From NCBI GenBank assembly GCA_013416795.1, contig RQSC01000001.1:228605-261608 (forward strand): a stretch of DNA of 33,004 nt, written 5' to 3'. The number at the start of each line of letters is the position of its first letter. Positions within the stretch are counted from its first letter, which is position 1. Below are positions 16,727-26,600 of this stretch, one piece after another. A program made the translations under genes and the position numbers. Below the pieces are notes generated by a model. It was not told the origin of the DNA, ran no database searches, and worked only from the letters and a program-made list of their open reading frames with translations. The DNA comes from Prasinococcaceae sp. CCMP 1430. Taxonomy: Eukaryota; Prasinodermophyta; Palmophyllophyceae; Prasinococcales; Prasinococcaceae.

Positions 16727-17315
16727 CTACTTGTCCTTTCCACCCTGGTCGGACGCGGCGTTGGCGAGCGCCATGGCCATCCCTGCCTGCGCCACAGCCT
16801 GGAAGATGCACACCTCCTTTGGCATGGCGCCAGTGACATGGCCCACGCCGTGCATCGCTGCTCCCGAGGCCCACATGGCCGCGTGGGCGTTCAAGCCATC
16901 CTTGACATTCTTCTCGGCGCAGTCGGTCATGACACCGCTCAGGATCGCGTAGTTGAGGCACGACAAGCCGAACCACCTGAAGAGCATCTTCGCGTCCACG
17001 TCGGGCTCCTCCTGGACGTTCTTGTTCTCAGACACCGGGCCCCAGCCGCCTCGCACGAAGATTTTCTGCCGCGCGGCGGCAAGAGTGGAGGCAGGCAGGG
17101 CGCGAGGTGCGCATCGCGCGCGTCAGCGAATGCGCCGACGTGTCAGGACTTCTCTGACATCGGGCGTCGTGCTCGCTCGCGCGCGACCGCGTGCACGCGC
17201 GAGGACTCGTACGTACGTACGCCAGCTTGGGCACTGCCACGAATGCGACGCCGTACGCGCCAAGGCTGACTATGCTCACGCACAGCAGCTTGTTGCAGTC
17301 ACTCGACGGCGCCAT
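16727..17315 (-). CDS. Small two-exon membrane protein, unknown function
   Basis: Predicted 145 residues. Exon 1 runs 17315 to 17217, exon 2 runs 17065 to 16727, and the intron is 151 bp with an acceptor GCGGCAG at 17066. The start ATG at 17315 has an ideal context (CACCATGGC). Exon 1 encodes one hydrophobic segment (LLCVSIVSLGAYGVAFVAV). Exon 2 continues KIFVRGGWGPVSENKNVQEE, then RWFGLSCLNYAILSGVMTDC, possibly a second membrane or amphipathic helix, and ends with an alanine-rich helix and a charged tail (ASDQGGKDK). The donor sits in a GTACGTACGTAC run, so the exact exon 1 border could shift; the chosen border keeps the frame. I do not recognise the family. The non-repetitive, cysteine-containing sequence and consistent splice sites support a real gene. 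Confidence 0.65.
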
Positions 17316-18710
17316 GGTGGTGAGGATGAGCGGGCGGGCGCAGCGCTGCACCTGTCAACTCGCGGCAGCCTGCAGACCCAGAGGGCGGCGCAAGAGCCGT
17401 GCGGGGGTCAGCGAGCGCTCGTGCGCGGCGTGCGTGCGAGGTATGGCGGTGCGCCTGGTTCCCGCCATTTGTGTGGGCGTCAGAACGGGAGGGGGGGGTG
17501 TCTTGCGGCGGGTCGGCGGTTTTTTCCGGCCGTGCCGCCATTGCCCGCACATGGGCTGCATCGCCGTAGAGCAATCGCATGTCTGACGTGGCGTGCGGAA
17601 GTGAGCACCAAAATGCATACAATGCGTGGGTCGTGCCTGCACTTCGCGTATCGATCTCGATAGCGGCGCCTGCAGGAGTCTGCTGCAGCAGTCACTCCTT
17701 GGGAGTATGCGCCATCGCTGGACTGGCTGACAGTGCGCATGTGACACAGCTGAGGTGATGGGATCGGAACGATCGGCACCCTCATCAGGCGCCTCGCCGA
17801 ATCGCCCAAAAGCGAGCCGCACACGCGCACACGCGAGGACGCGCACTCTGCTACACTGCCGCCTTTGTTCTCAGTATGATACTGCGCCCCACGGGCCGCG
17901 TCAGGCAGCTTCCCGGCGCCAGCGAGCGTGCGGCCCGCACTCACACGTTGCCCCCGCGCCGCGGCACGCCTCGTGACGCCACGCACTTTTTCGGCGACAC
18001 GTGTCAGGTGAGGCCTGAGTGCAAGGCCTGCCGAAGGGCCCCCCCTTTACCGGTGACGTGCGGTCTGTGGGACCCCACCCGACCCAACGGTGCGCGGCGG
18101 CGCATTGTCGCGAGGCGGAGAAATCGCGCGCGCGCCCACTCGAGACGGATCGACAGCAACAACAAAAGAAAACGTGCGTTTTCAATTTCTGTGGGCGCCG
18201 CCGCGGAGGACAGCGGCCGAAGGGTGCGCGGCAGCGCTCGCGCGCCCCCGCCGTCCGGCCGAGCTGTACACCGGCGTGCGCCCCCGTGCGCGCTCATCAA
18301 ATCGAACACGGGGGAGCTTGCGTGAGGCCACCCCGGGGGAGCGCGCGCGCGAGTGCGCAAACGCGCACGAGCGCGATCGCGCGCACGCGCGCCGCGGAAA
18401 CGAGGGGAGGGGGGGGGAACGCGAGGCGCTTCCGGGCGGCGGCGCCGACTCTCTAGCTAGCTAGAGGGAAGGAGGGGAGGGGGGGGCGCTGGAGACGGTG
18501 CGGTGGATGCCAGGGTGAAGGAGAGGTCAAGGGAAGGGAGGAGGAGGGGCCACAGGGCGCGCGCGAGGCAGTGTCGGCGGGGGTGGGCGCGTCGCGAACG
18601 CGGACCAACCGGGCGCGCGGACGGCCGTGGGGCCCTCCATCAGGAACACGCGAGCGCACAGGCGCGTCGAAGCCGGACAGCACAGCGCACCGGCTCTCTA
18701 CGAGGGCGGG
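17316..18710. other. Divergent intergenic region, ~1.4 kb
   Basis: This lies between two genes transcribed away from each other, so both promoters should be here. Open frames on both strands are compositionally biased and show no family resemblance. The stretch includes a G homopolymer near 17490, a patch of lower GC at 18155-18195 (AACAACAAAAGAAAACGTGCG ... TTTTCAATTTCTG), and a perfect 16-bp palindrome at 18451-18466 followed by a purine-rich GGGAAGGAGGGG run. No RNA gene is recognised. Confidence 0.4.
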
Positions 18711-20300
18711 ATGGCGCGTCTGCCCGTGCGGCCGCCCGCGACGCCCGCGCGGGGCCGGTCGGGCAGGCGCAAGACCAAGGCGCGCGAGCCTGCCGAGGCG
18801 CAGCGCCGCGCGGTGTCGTTCTCGGCGGGCACAAAGCCGCCGGCGGCGGCCGGAGGAGTGGGCGACAGCAGCAGCGGCGGGCCGCAGGGGCATCGCGCGG
18901 AACGGCCGTCCTCGCGAAATGGCAGCCCCGCCCCGGGCACGCCGCGCCTGCGGTGGACGCCCTCGGCCCAAGGGCTCAACCAGCTGCTGGTCGCGCACAC
19001 CGCCGGCAACAACAATGCCGCGCCCGTCGACATGGGAGCGCCGGTTTGGACGGACGGTGGCAAGGCGCGCGCCCCGGGGCGCGCGATTCGCGAGGATGCG
19101 CCGCCGCGGAGCGAGACGTGGGCGTGCGAGGCGTGCTGCGGCGTGCCCTCGCGCGCAGAGGTCTACTGCGCGGCATGCGGCCTCTGTCTGTGCACGCGCT
19201 GCGACGCTATGGCGCACGACGCGCGCCTCGCAGCAGAGGGCAGCGATACCCACCGGGGCGACGGGATATTGGACGACGCGACGGGTGCCAGTGCCGAAGG
19301 CGACGCGCAGCAGCTGCGGCAGTCCCGTCAGCAGCATCAAAATGCGCGTTGGCGCATTGGCGAGCTGCTCGAGGGGGGGTCGCCCCGCGCGCTCGCGCAG
19401 CGCGAGGCGCGAGGCGCGCTGGTCGCTAAGCTGTGCGATCAGTCTCCGCGCGGTGCCCCCACCACCACCGCAGCGGGCTATCGTGCAGGCGATCAGCTGG
19501 TGGCCACGGCAGTCGCAGGAGGCATCTCGAGCGGCGAGCTGTGCGAGCTTGCTGGCGAGCTTGAGAGCGTGCTGCGCGCGCGCGCGACCGAGTCGGCCAA
19601 TCACGGAGGAGCAGACGGTGTCGTCGTCTGTGGCGACGACGCAAGCGCCGCCGCCGGCACCGCCGATAGCAGCGCCTTCGAACCGACCGACGTGACAACC
19701 ACCGACCCGCTGACGGACCCGTTGCTCACCAAGCGCTGGGCGCTCTATCTCGAAGGCGACAGCGCGGGCGCGGCGGAGGAGGCCAGCGCGTTGCGCGCGC
19801 TTGAAGAGCGCCCGCCGAGTTCTTCAGCCGCCACTCCAAGGCGTCGCGACGGCCTCAAACGCACCTTCAGCACGTGGTCAGTGTCCACTGTCGCCACGCA
19901 GGAAGCGAAGGACAGCGCCCCTGCTGACGCGCAGGCGTCCTACCCAGAGGCAGCCGCGGCGATCGAGGAGGGCGACGACGCTGTGACGGCCATCGAGGGT
20001 GTCGACGGGTCGATGCGTGCAAAGCGAGGGTCGTCCACGCGAGGCACCGGCCAGCAGAACGCGCCCGACGCGCCGCAGCGAAGGGTCAATGGCGGCCCGC
20101 CACGAGCGAAGCGCAGGCGGAAGGGCAGGAACGACGACGGAGGCGACCACGCCAGCCCGCGCGCGGCAGCGGTCGGTGGGGGGGATGAGGCAAGGCGGGA
20201 ACCCAGCGATAGGCTCCAGGTCGAACTCGTCGCGATGCGCCCTTCGCGTCCAGCACGGCGCGTGCGCTCGCCTCGCGCCCGTGCGCGGCGTGGGGCGTAG
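18711..20300 (+). CDS. B-box zinc-finger protein, CONSTANS-type finger, with nuclear localisation signal
   Basis: 529 residues from the ATG at 18711; the frame is open further upstream only to a GTG. A single B-box finger lies at residues 139-181: C139, C142, C153, C156, C161, C164, H169 and H181, in the segment WACEACCGVPSRAEVYCAAC continuing GLCLCTRCDAMAH. The phrase 'AEVYCAACGLCLCTRCD' follows the plant/algal CONSTANS-like B-box pattern, which in plants serves light and clock signalling. No CCT domain is found at the C-terminus, so it is not a full CONSTANS-like protein. A short helical block (residues about 235-320) and LLTKRWALYLEGDSAGAAEE look structured, and the rest is disordered. A basic cluster (RAKRRRKGRN) near the C-terminus is a probable nuclear localisation signal. 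An AT-rich pocket follows the stop. Transcriptional regulator or protein-interaction adaptor is the likely role. Confidence 0.72.
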   Translation: MARLPVRPPATPARGRSGRRKTKAREPAEAQRRAVSFSAGTKPPAAAGGVGDSSSGGPQGHRAERPSSRNGSPAPGTPRLRWTPSAQGLNQLLVAHTAGNNNAAPVDMGAPVWTDGGKARAPGRAIREDAPPRSETWACEACCGVPSRAEVYCAACGLCLCTRCDAMAHDARLAAEGSDTHRGDGILDDATGASAEGDAQQLRQSRQQHQNARWRIGELLEGGSPRALAQREARGALVAKLCDQSPRGAPTTTAAGYRAGDQLVATAVAGGISSGELCELAGELESVLRARATESANHGGADGVVVCGDDASAAAGTADSSAFEPTDVTTTDPLTDPLLTKRWALYLEGDSAGAAEEASALRALEERPPSSSAATPRRRDGLKRTFSTWSVSTVATQEAKDSAPADAQASYPEAAAAIEEGDDAVTAIEGVDGSMRAKRGSSTRGTGQQNAPDAPQRRVNGGPPRAKRRRKGRNDDGGDHASPRAAAVGGGDEARREPSDRLQVELVAMRPSRPARRVRSPRARARRGA

Positions 20301-20360
20301 TGCACGAGTGGCGAGCATTTCAATTTTTTTAAATGAGAAAAGCGATATATATCATGAGAA

Positions 20361-20415
20361 TGTACGGTGGGCTTGGAATGTTGCGAAATTGTGCGGTGGG
20401 CATTGAATGTTGCGA
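20361..20415 (+). repeat. Imperfect 26-bp tandem repeat pair
   Basis: Units at 20361-20386 and 20390-20415, period 29 bp, with three mismatches (TGTACGGTGGGCTTGGAATG... versus TGTGCGGTGGGCATTGAATG...). Only two units are present. Confidence 0.8.
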
Positions 20416-20532
20416 CGGATGGCCACTGGTGCGCTCCGGGCGGCACGCCGGGTGCGCTCAGCGTCTGCGCGCTGGGGGCTGTTGGGCCCGCAGGCTGGTC
20501 CGCAGCACGTACCACTGCTCGTCGCGCGCGCG

Positions 20533-20533
<1 letters not shown>

Positions 20534-20564
<31 letters not shown>

Positions 20565-20584
20565 GGGGGGGGAGGGGGGGGGGG
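20534..20584 (+). repeat. Long poly-G tract
   Basis: Thirty uninterrupted G (20534-20563), then T, eight G, A, eleven G. Such a run can form G-quadruplexes, is length-unstable, and is prone to sequencing error, so the exact length is uncertain. It ends 16 bp before the sulfotransferase ATG. Confidence 0.9.
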
Positions 20585-20600
20585 AAGGGAGCATACGGGA

Positions 20601-21965
20601 ATGATGCAGTTGCCGCCAGTGGGCCGTGTTCCCGCCGTGGCGGTGCTGCTGTTGTGTTCGGCTGTCGCAACGTCAGCACTTGCGGCCGGAGCGGCAGAGG
20701 CACGTGCCCGTCCCGAAGAGCAGGGGGCGCTCGCGCGCTTGGAGGGGCGCGAGCTCGCGGATCACATGCGCCAGTGCCTGCGACGATTGGCACTGCACGA
20801 TCCGTCGCGGCCCGATGGCGAGCGGGATGCCTACCTGTACGGCCGCCCCACGGGACTCGCAGCGCGCGACACCTCGTTCGTGACGTACTCCGTCCCGCAC
20901 AGGTGCGTGTCGCGGCGCGGCCGTCAGTCCGTGACGTTGCATGGCCCGATCAGGCTCTGACCCGCACCGCGGCCCGCGCTGCTCCATCCGCCGCCTTCGT
21001 CCTCTCACGTTGGCAGGCTGATGTTCCTCCACAATCTCAAGGCCGGCACCTCCTCCATGGGGTATCTTCTGAAGAAAGCAAATGCCGTCAAGAGGATGTG
21101 GGGAGTCGGCCATAGAGAACCTGAGTCACTGCCGGAGCTCACGTCGCCGCCCGCGCTGCCTGGCTGGGCCAATCACTCCCGTACGCGCTGCGTGCATCTT
21201 GGGAGCACCTCGGGACTGTGCATGAACGCGTCTGCGATGCAGAGCGCGTTCGACCTGCGGCTGAGCGTCGCGCGAGACCCGGTACAAAAGTTCGAGAGCG
21301 GAGTCCGCCAGGCGTGGTCCGCGCGGACAAAGCTGAAGGAGCTCTACCCGACAGCCGACGCAATGCTGGATGCACAGCTCGCCGCGTACGCTGCCAGGCG
21401 CTCGCGCGACACAGGCGAGGCGTTTTCGTCGATCGACCCTCTCGGGGACGGGCTCACGCATGGCAAGAGCGAAGCCGAAGCGCACGCCATTCTGGATTGC
21501 GCTCTGACACGCTGCATAGGCTGGGCGGAAAACGTGCTCTGGATCAACGAGCACCTGGCGACGACGCTGTGGCGTTTCGCGTCGGTCACCGCCGACGGAG
21601 TGCCGTTGTCGGAGGTCCTCAACTACGTGGGCCGCACGGAGCGACTGGACAAGGCTTGGGAAGACGTCGGCGCGGCGCTGTTGTCAACTACCGCCGCGGC
21701 GCAAGCGGCGCGCAGCGCCGCGGGCCTGCCCCTAAATGCCAACGAGGAGGCCAAACTCAAGTCATTGGTCAGCAGAGGGCACGCTCTGGTCGCAAACTCT
21801 CGCACGCCGCACGCGAAAAAGGATGCACCAGCTAGCCCTCGTCCTGATGTGCTCTCAACCACCGGCGTCCGCAAGATGTGCGCTAGCGAGCTCTTCAGGC
21901 ATGAGTGGGCGTGCGCAGGCTATGCCCTACCGCCGGAGTGCAGGAACGCGCGAGGAGACGAGTAA
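20601..21965 (+). CDS. Secretory-pathway sulfotransferase (one intron)
   Basis: Transfers sulfate from PAPS to a carbohydrate or other acceptor, probably in the Golgi. Exon 1 is 20601-20902 and exon 2 is 21017-21965, giving 416 residues. The 114-bp intron has a GTGCGT donor and a TTGGCAG acceptor, and completes an Arg codon (HRLMFLHNLKAGTSS). Residues about 10-30 (PAVAVLLLCSAVATSALAA) form a signal peptide or signal anchor. The 5'-phosphosulfate loop is LMFLHNLKAGTSSM (residues 102-115), and the 3'-phosphate motif is RDPVQKFESG (R187 and S195), both in the arrangement of carbohydrate sulfotransferases. Length fits the family. The start is the first of two adjacent ATGs (20601, 20604), directly after the poly-G tract. 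The acceptor substrate is unknown. A sulfatase fragment lies 13.5 kb away, but I see no evidence that they are linked. Confidence 0.82.
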
Positions 21966-22180
21966 GAGACAGCCTAAGCGTCGTGCACGCTCGCTGTGCG
22001 CAATTTACAGACGCATCGCATGCGCGCTCGCGGTGAGAGCTGCGCAATCGAGCAAGCGGTCAGGCGGGCCAGCGCCGAGCGTTCTTGCCCGCACGAGCGC
22101 CGATCGAGACGGCCAGAGCCCCGCAACGGGCCTGCGGCCCCCTCGCCAACGGCGCCAAGCCGGCAGCGGCGCGACTGCTC
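21966..22180. other. Convergent intergenic region
   Basis: 215 bp between converging stops, without an obvious AT-rich pocket and without a recognisable gene. Confidence 0.4.
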
Positions 22181-23658
22181 TTACTCGCCGAGGTCGCTCC
22201 TGATGCGGACCACGAGCTTGCCTTTTGTGCGCCTCGCCAGCAGCTCCTGTGGGAAAGGGGCGCAGCGCGGCGGTCGAGAGGGCGCGAGGCGAGGCCCGGG
22301 CGGGGCGGCGGCGCGATCGGGGATGGCCATAGGTGCGTCGTCAGCAAGCCCAAAAGCTCGGTACGTGGCTTTTGGGCAACGGTGGTGAGGGGTTGTGGTG
22401 GAGGGGGCTACACGTCCGCACGCAAGCCAGAGCGCACGCACCTCGACCGCGCGAGCGACGCTCGCGCTGTCGAACGGCACCTCTCGCGCCACGACGGGCG
22501 ACAGCTCCCCATCCTCCACCATGCGCGCAAGCTCCTCGAGCTCGCCGCGCGTGCGTGGGAAGCGTATCCAGAACAGCGCTCGCTCCGCGCCGTACGGGTC
22601 CACACGCAGCACCTTACCCATACCCGCGCGCAGCCAGTCCGCGAAGCTGCCGCCGATGGTCACGTAGCGCCCGGCCAGCAGCGGCACTGGAGGTCTGGCG
22701 CCGGCCTTGGCGCCAGGAGGCCCCGCTGCAGGGCCGCCCGCCGCATCGGCGCCGTCGATTGCGCCACCACTCACAACCAGCGGGTACGCCCACGCGGCGT
22801 CGACACCGTCTTTGCTCGTTACGGTGTCAAGACAGAGGTCGAAAGGAGCGCCGCCGGAGGCTCGCACGAGCGCCGCTCGCAGTTCAGCTGGGGATGCGGA
22901 GGCCGTGTAGTCGACGGTGGCATCGGCACCGAGCGCCTCGGCCATTGCGCAGCCCTGCGCGCGCGCCGGGCGCGCGCTTCAGCCTTTTGGAACCTCAAGG
23001 GGTGGCGCGCCCCCTTGATCTCTCACGGCAATGCGCAGAGCAGCGCGCTGCCCCCAACACCTTTCCCCAGTCGTCGACATCGCGCGCCGCTCACCTCGGT
23101 GCCCGCCACCGCCGTCACGTGCGCCCCCATCGCCTTCGCCACTTGCAAGGCTACGTGTCCCACCCCTCCACTCGCGCCAATGAGCAGCAACCTCTTCCCG
23201 CACGCGAGCCCGTTGTGCCTAAGGGCCTGCAGCGCCGTGAGGCCGACGAGCGGTAGCGCGGCGGCGCGCGCAAAGCTGGCGCCGCGAGGCATGTGCGCGA
23301 CTTGGTGCGCGGGCACCTCCACCACGTCGGCCACGCTCGCCACCCCGATGGGCGATGTGCCAAACACGCGGTCGTCGGGAGCGAAGAGTTGCGCGCCCGC
23401 GCCTGCCCCTGCGCATGCGACGACGCCGGCAAAGTCGAAGCCCGCGCCGAGTCCCTCAACGCTGCGGCGGCCGACGAGCGCGTCCAGCCACGAAGGCAGC
23501 TTGTCGCCCACCAAATATTTGGCGTCGACCGGGTTGAGGCCCGCAGCCACCACGTCGACGAGCACGTGCCCTTCGCGCGGGGCCGCAGGCCGCCGTGCTC
23601 GCTCGCTCACCGCGACGCCACCTGCGGACGCGCGGCTGTACACGAGTGCCCGCATCAT
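22181..23658 (-). CDS. Zinc-independent MDR oxidoreductase, quinone oxidoreductase-like (two introns)
   Basis: NAD(P)H-dependent reductase of the medium-chain dehydrogenase superfamily, 380 residues. Exons (5' to 3') are 23658-23095, 22954-22442 and 22246-22181. Introns are 140 bp (donor GTGAGC) and 195 bp (donor GTGCGT, acceptor CCCACAG), all phase 0. Exon 1 carries the GroES-like domain (GHVLVDVVAAGLNPVDAKY, GFDFAGVV) and the nucleotide loop GASGGVG (residues 161-167). Exon 2 opens GCAMAEALGADATVDY, the expected continuation, and holds the rest of the Rossmann fold with a glycine/proline-rich insertion. Exon 3 supplies the conserved ending ELLARRTKGKLVV. The catalytic zinc ligands of alcohol dehydrogenases are absent, which points to the quinone/enoyl reductase branch. 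The start is one of two adjacent ATGs (23658, 23655). The substrate cannot be deduced. No transit peptide is obvious. Confidence 0.88.
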
Positions 23659-23694
23659 GGGCAGCAACGGTGCGGTCAGAGGGGGTGAGGGGTG
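23659..23694. promoter_or_regulatory. 36-bp head-to-head intergenic segment
   Basis: This is the whole space between the divergent start codons of the MDR oxidoreductase and the ARM-SDR protein. It is G-rich on the + strand (GAGGGGGTGAGGGGTG) with no TATA element. A shared bidirectional promoter, or promoters lying inside the neighbouring coding sequence, must serve both genes. Confidence 0.5.
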
Positions 23695-26600
23695 ATGATG
23701 CGGCGCGGGGGCCGCCGCGCGGCCGCGGACGCCGCGGCGGCGCTCGCGGACATGGTCGCTGCAAGCGGTGCAAACAAAGAGAGGCTAATGACCAGGCCAG
23801 GTGCGGTCGAGGCGCTCGTGTTGGCTATTCGAGGCGACGCGGGCGCTGGCGATGGGGCCGGCGGTGAGGGTGCCGGCGAGCTGGCCCTGCAGGCGTTTCG
23901 GGCGCTAGGCAACCTGTGCTATGGATGGGACGTCGACGCTGCCAAAGAGGCCGTAGACCGCGCGGGTGGCGTGACGGCCGCTGTTTCGGCGGCGGCTACC
24001 GCCGCCGCGCGGCCGAGCGGCGCGGGTGCCTTCCGCTGGGCGGCCCACGCGCTGCGCAACCTGTCGGTGCGCTCGCCGCTCATGCAGTCGCGCGTCGGCG
24101 ATGAGGGCGGCGTCGAGACCCTGCTGGACGGGCTCCGCGCGCCGCACGTGGCGGCGGCCGCGCGTGCGATGGAGAGCGGATGCAAGGCGCTCGCGTACGT
24201 CGTCAAGGGTCACCGTCGGAACCGCCTCGCCGCGGTTAACGGCGGCGCGTTGGCGCTCGGGGCTGCCGCACTTTCGTCCAATCGCGGCGACGTCGCCACC
24301 CTCGAGGCGGCGCTCACACTGCTGTGTCACTGTTGCGCCGCGGAGAGCCCGCTCGAAGGCGGCACGGCGGGATGCCCTCGCGCAGTCGCGGCAGCCCTGG
24401 CCTGCGGCGCGCACGTCGCCGCGCAGGACGCTGTGCGAGCACTTCTCCAGGACACCTGTGGCGACGGCGCGTGCGCTCCTGCGGCGGCCGCCGTGGCCGC
24501 CGGCGACGAGCGTGAACCCGGCCGCCCGTCCACGCACGAATCGCTGGTCGGCTCGGCGGTGTGGCTGTATGCGACCTTCATTTGCCACTCGCTGTCCGCT
24601 CTAGATGAGGGCGGGCGGGCGACGCTCGCAGCCACGCTCACCGATCGCGGCCTCGAGCGCCTTCTGGACTCGGACGCGGGGAGGCGGGCGCGAATGAGAC
24701 GCGCCAAGGTTGGCAGCGCGGTGGACGAGTGCTTGCGGCGCCTTCGCGATGCGCGAGGGAAAGGCGCGCCGACGCAACCATCGTCGCAAGCGGCCACGGC
24801 GACGCGCAATGCTTCCAGTGACGAGGACTGCAAGCGTTGCGCTGGGGATGAGCGTGACGCTCACGCGCGCGACTGCGTGCGAGCTATCGCGAAGCTCGGC
24901 GCACGCGTACGCGAGCTCAAAGTCGCCGCAACAGGCGGCGAGGGTAGCGGGTCGGAGGCTCTCGCTGCCGCGCTGGACGAGCTGGCGGCGCTCAAGGATC
25001 GCAGTGCAGGCATTGTGGAGGCGGCGATACGTGAGGCCGCTGCAGCTGGCAAGTGCAGGGACGACGTGCAGACGCTGCTGAACGCGCTGCCATCTAACAA
25101 GAAGAGGGCGCTCGAGAAGGAGCTACGAAAGGCGAGCAAGCAGCGAGAAAGTACGGTCGAGGCGTTGCAAGTTGACGCAGCTGCAAAGCGGGCAGCCGGC
25201 GGTGGTGCTTCTGTCGATGCTGCCATCGCTGGCAGCGATGCTCGTTGCGCCAGCGCTGGCGATGGCATCTCCGATGCCGACCTGGCGTGCTGCGTGCGCG
25301 TCATCGACGCGCTGTCTGATTGCGATGACCGCTCGGGGACGACCGACTGGCTTGAGTCGCCGCGCTTTCGCAAGCTGCGCAAGGCGCTCCAGCCTCTGCA
25401 CGAGGCGCACGCCCAGAAACACCAAGAGATAAGCGAGTACGCGCGCCGAAGGCAGCTACAGCGCGAGGAGGACGCCAGGCGCACGCGCCAGGCGGCGCAG
25501 GACAAGCGGCACCGCGACACGACCACCCTCAGGAGGGGGCGCATTGAGCGGCTGAAGCAGCTCTGTGAGGACGCGTCTGTGAACGGCGCGCCGCTGGCGA
25601 TCGAGAATGGCGCAGGGCAGAGCGCGCGCGAGATGGGCGACGCTATCGTTAGCGATGACGGGGGCATGAATGATGCCGCCAGGGCTCTGCAACGGGTGCC
25701 CGACGGCGCCGTCCGGATCACCGGTGGCAGCGGCGTAGACCACGAGCCGGAGCTGCTCGAGGGGAGCGCCTTCCCTGACGGCAGCTTCAACCCAGCACTT
25801 TCGGCTGCGGGCGCCGCGGCAGTCGCTGCGGAAGGCGCCGCGGGCCCGACCGGTGGCCCCGAGCTGCACACAGCCAAGCAGTGCTACATTTGCAAAGCCA
25901 GATTCACCCAGCTGCACCACTTCTATGCGCAGCTGTGCCCTCCATGTGCGGCGCTCAACTATCGCATGCGCAACGCTGCCGCCGATTTGACGGGGCGCGT
26001 GGCGCTTCTGACGGGCGCGCGCGTCAAGATTGGCTACGAGACGGGGCTGAAGCTGCTTCGCGCGGGTGCCACCCTCATCGCGACCACCCGCTTCCCCGCG
26101 GACGCGGCGCGGCGGTATGCAGAGGAGCCGGACTTCGGAAAGTTTCGACATCGCCTGCACCTGCATGGGCTCGATCTGCGAGATGTGGTGACGCTCGAGG
26201 CGTTCTGTGCCTGGCTGAACGCGCACCTGCCGCGACTCGACATCATCGTCAACAACGCCTGCCAGACGGTGCGGCGGCCTGCCGCATTCTACTCGCATCT
26301 CATGGCGGGAGAGAGGGCGATGGCATCAGCGCTGGCGCTGCTGGAAGGGTGCCGCGTCGGCGCCACTGACAGCGAGAGCGGAGGGGTTACAACCGTCGCG
26401 ACACGCGCGCCGGTGGCAGCCGAGGTAGCCGCGCCGCTCTTCGCACAGCAGGTGATGCGCGCGCGGGGTGCCTCCGGGCGCGGAACGCCGGTGGCCGCGA
26501 GCGGGCAGCTCGGACCGGCCAGCGATGACGCTGGTGGCTGCGTGCGCAGCGAGGACCGCGACGACGCGGGCGGCGCCCCCCCCGCCGAGGTGGGGCATGC

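Larger units (their letters stand above)
20301..20600. other. Intergenic: AT-rich pocket, 26-bp repeat pair and poly-G tract
   Basis: 300 bp between two + strand genes. The order is: an AT-rich pocket with CAATTTTTTTAAATGAG and GATATATATC (20316-20355), a probable 3' end for the B-box gene; an imperfect 26-bp direct repeat; then a long G tract ending 16 bp before the next ATG. No gene is seen. Confidence 0.6.

Noticed and set aside
7119-20601. Sulfate-ester gene cluster (sulfotransferase plus sulfatase)
   Set aside because: They lie 13.5 kb apart with unrelated genes and two gaps between them; no evidence of a functional cluster.
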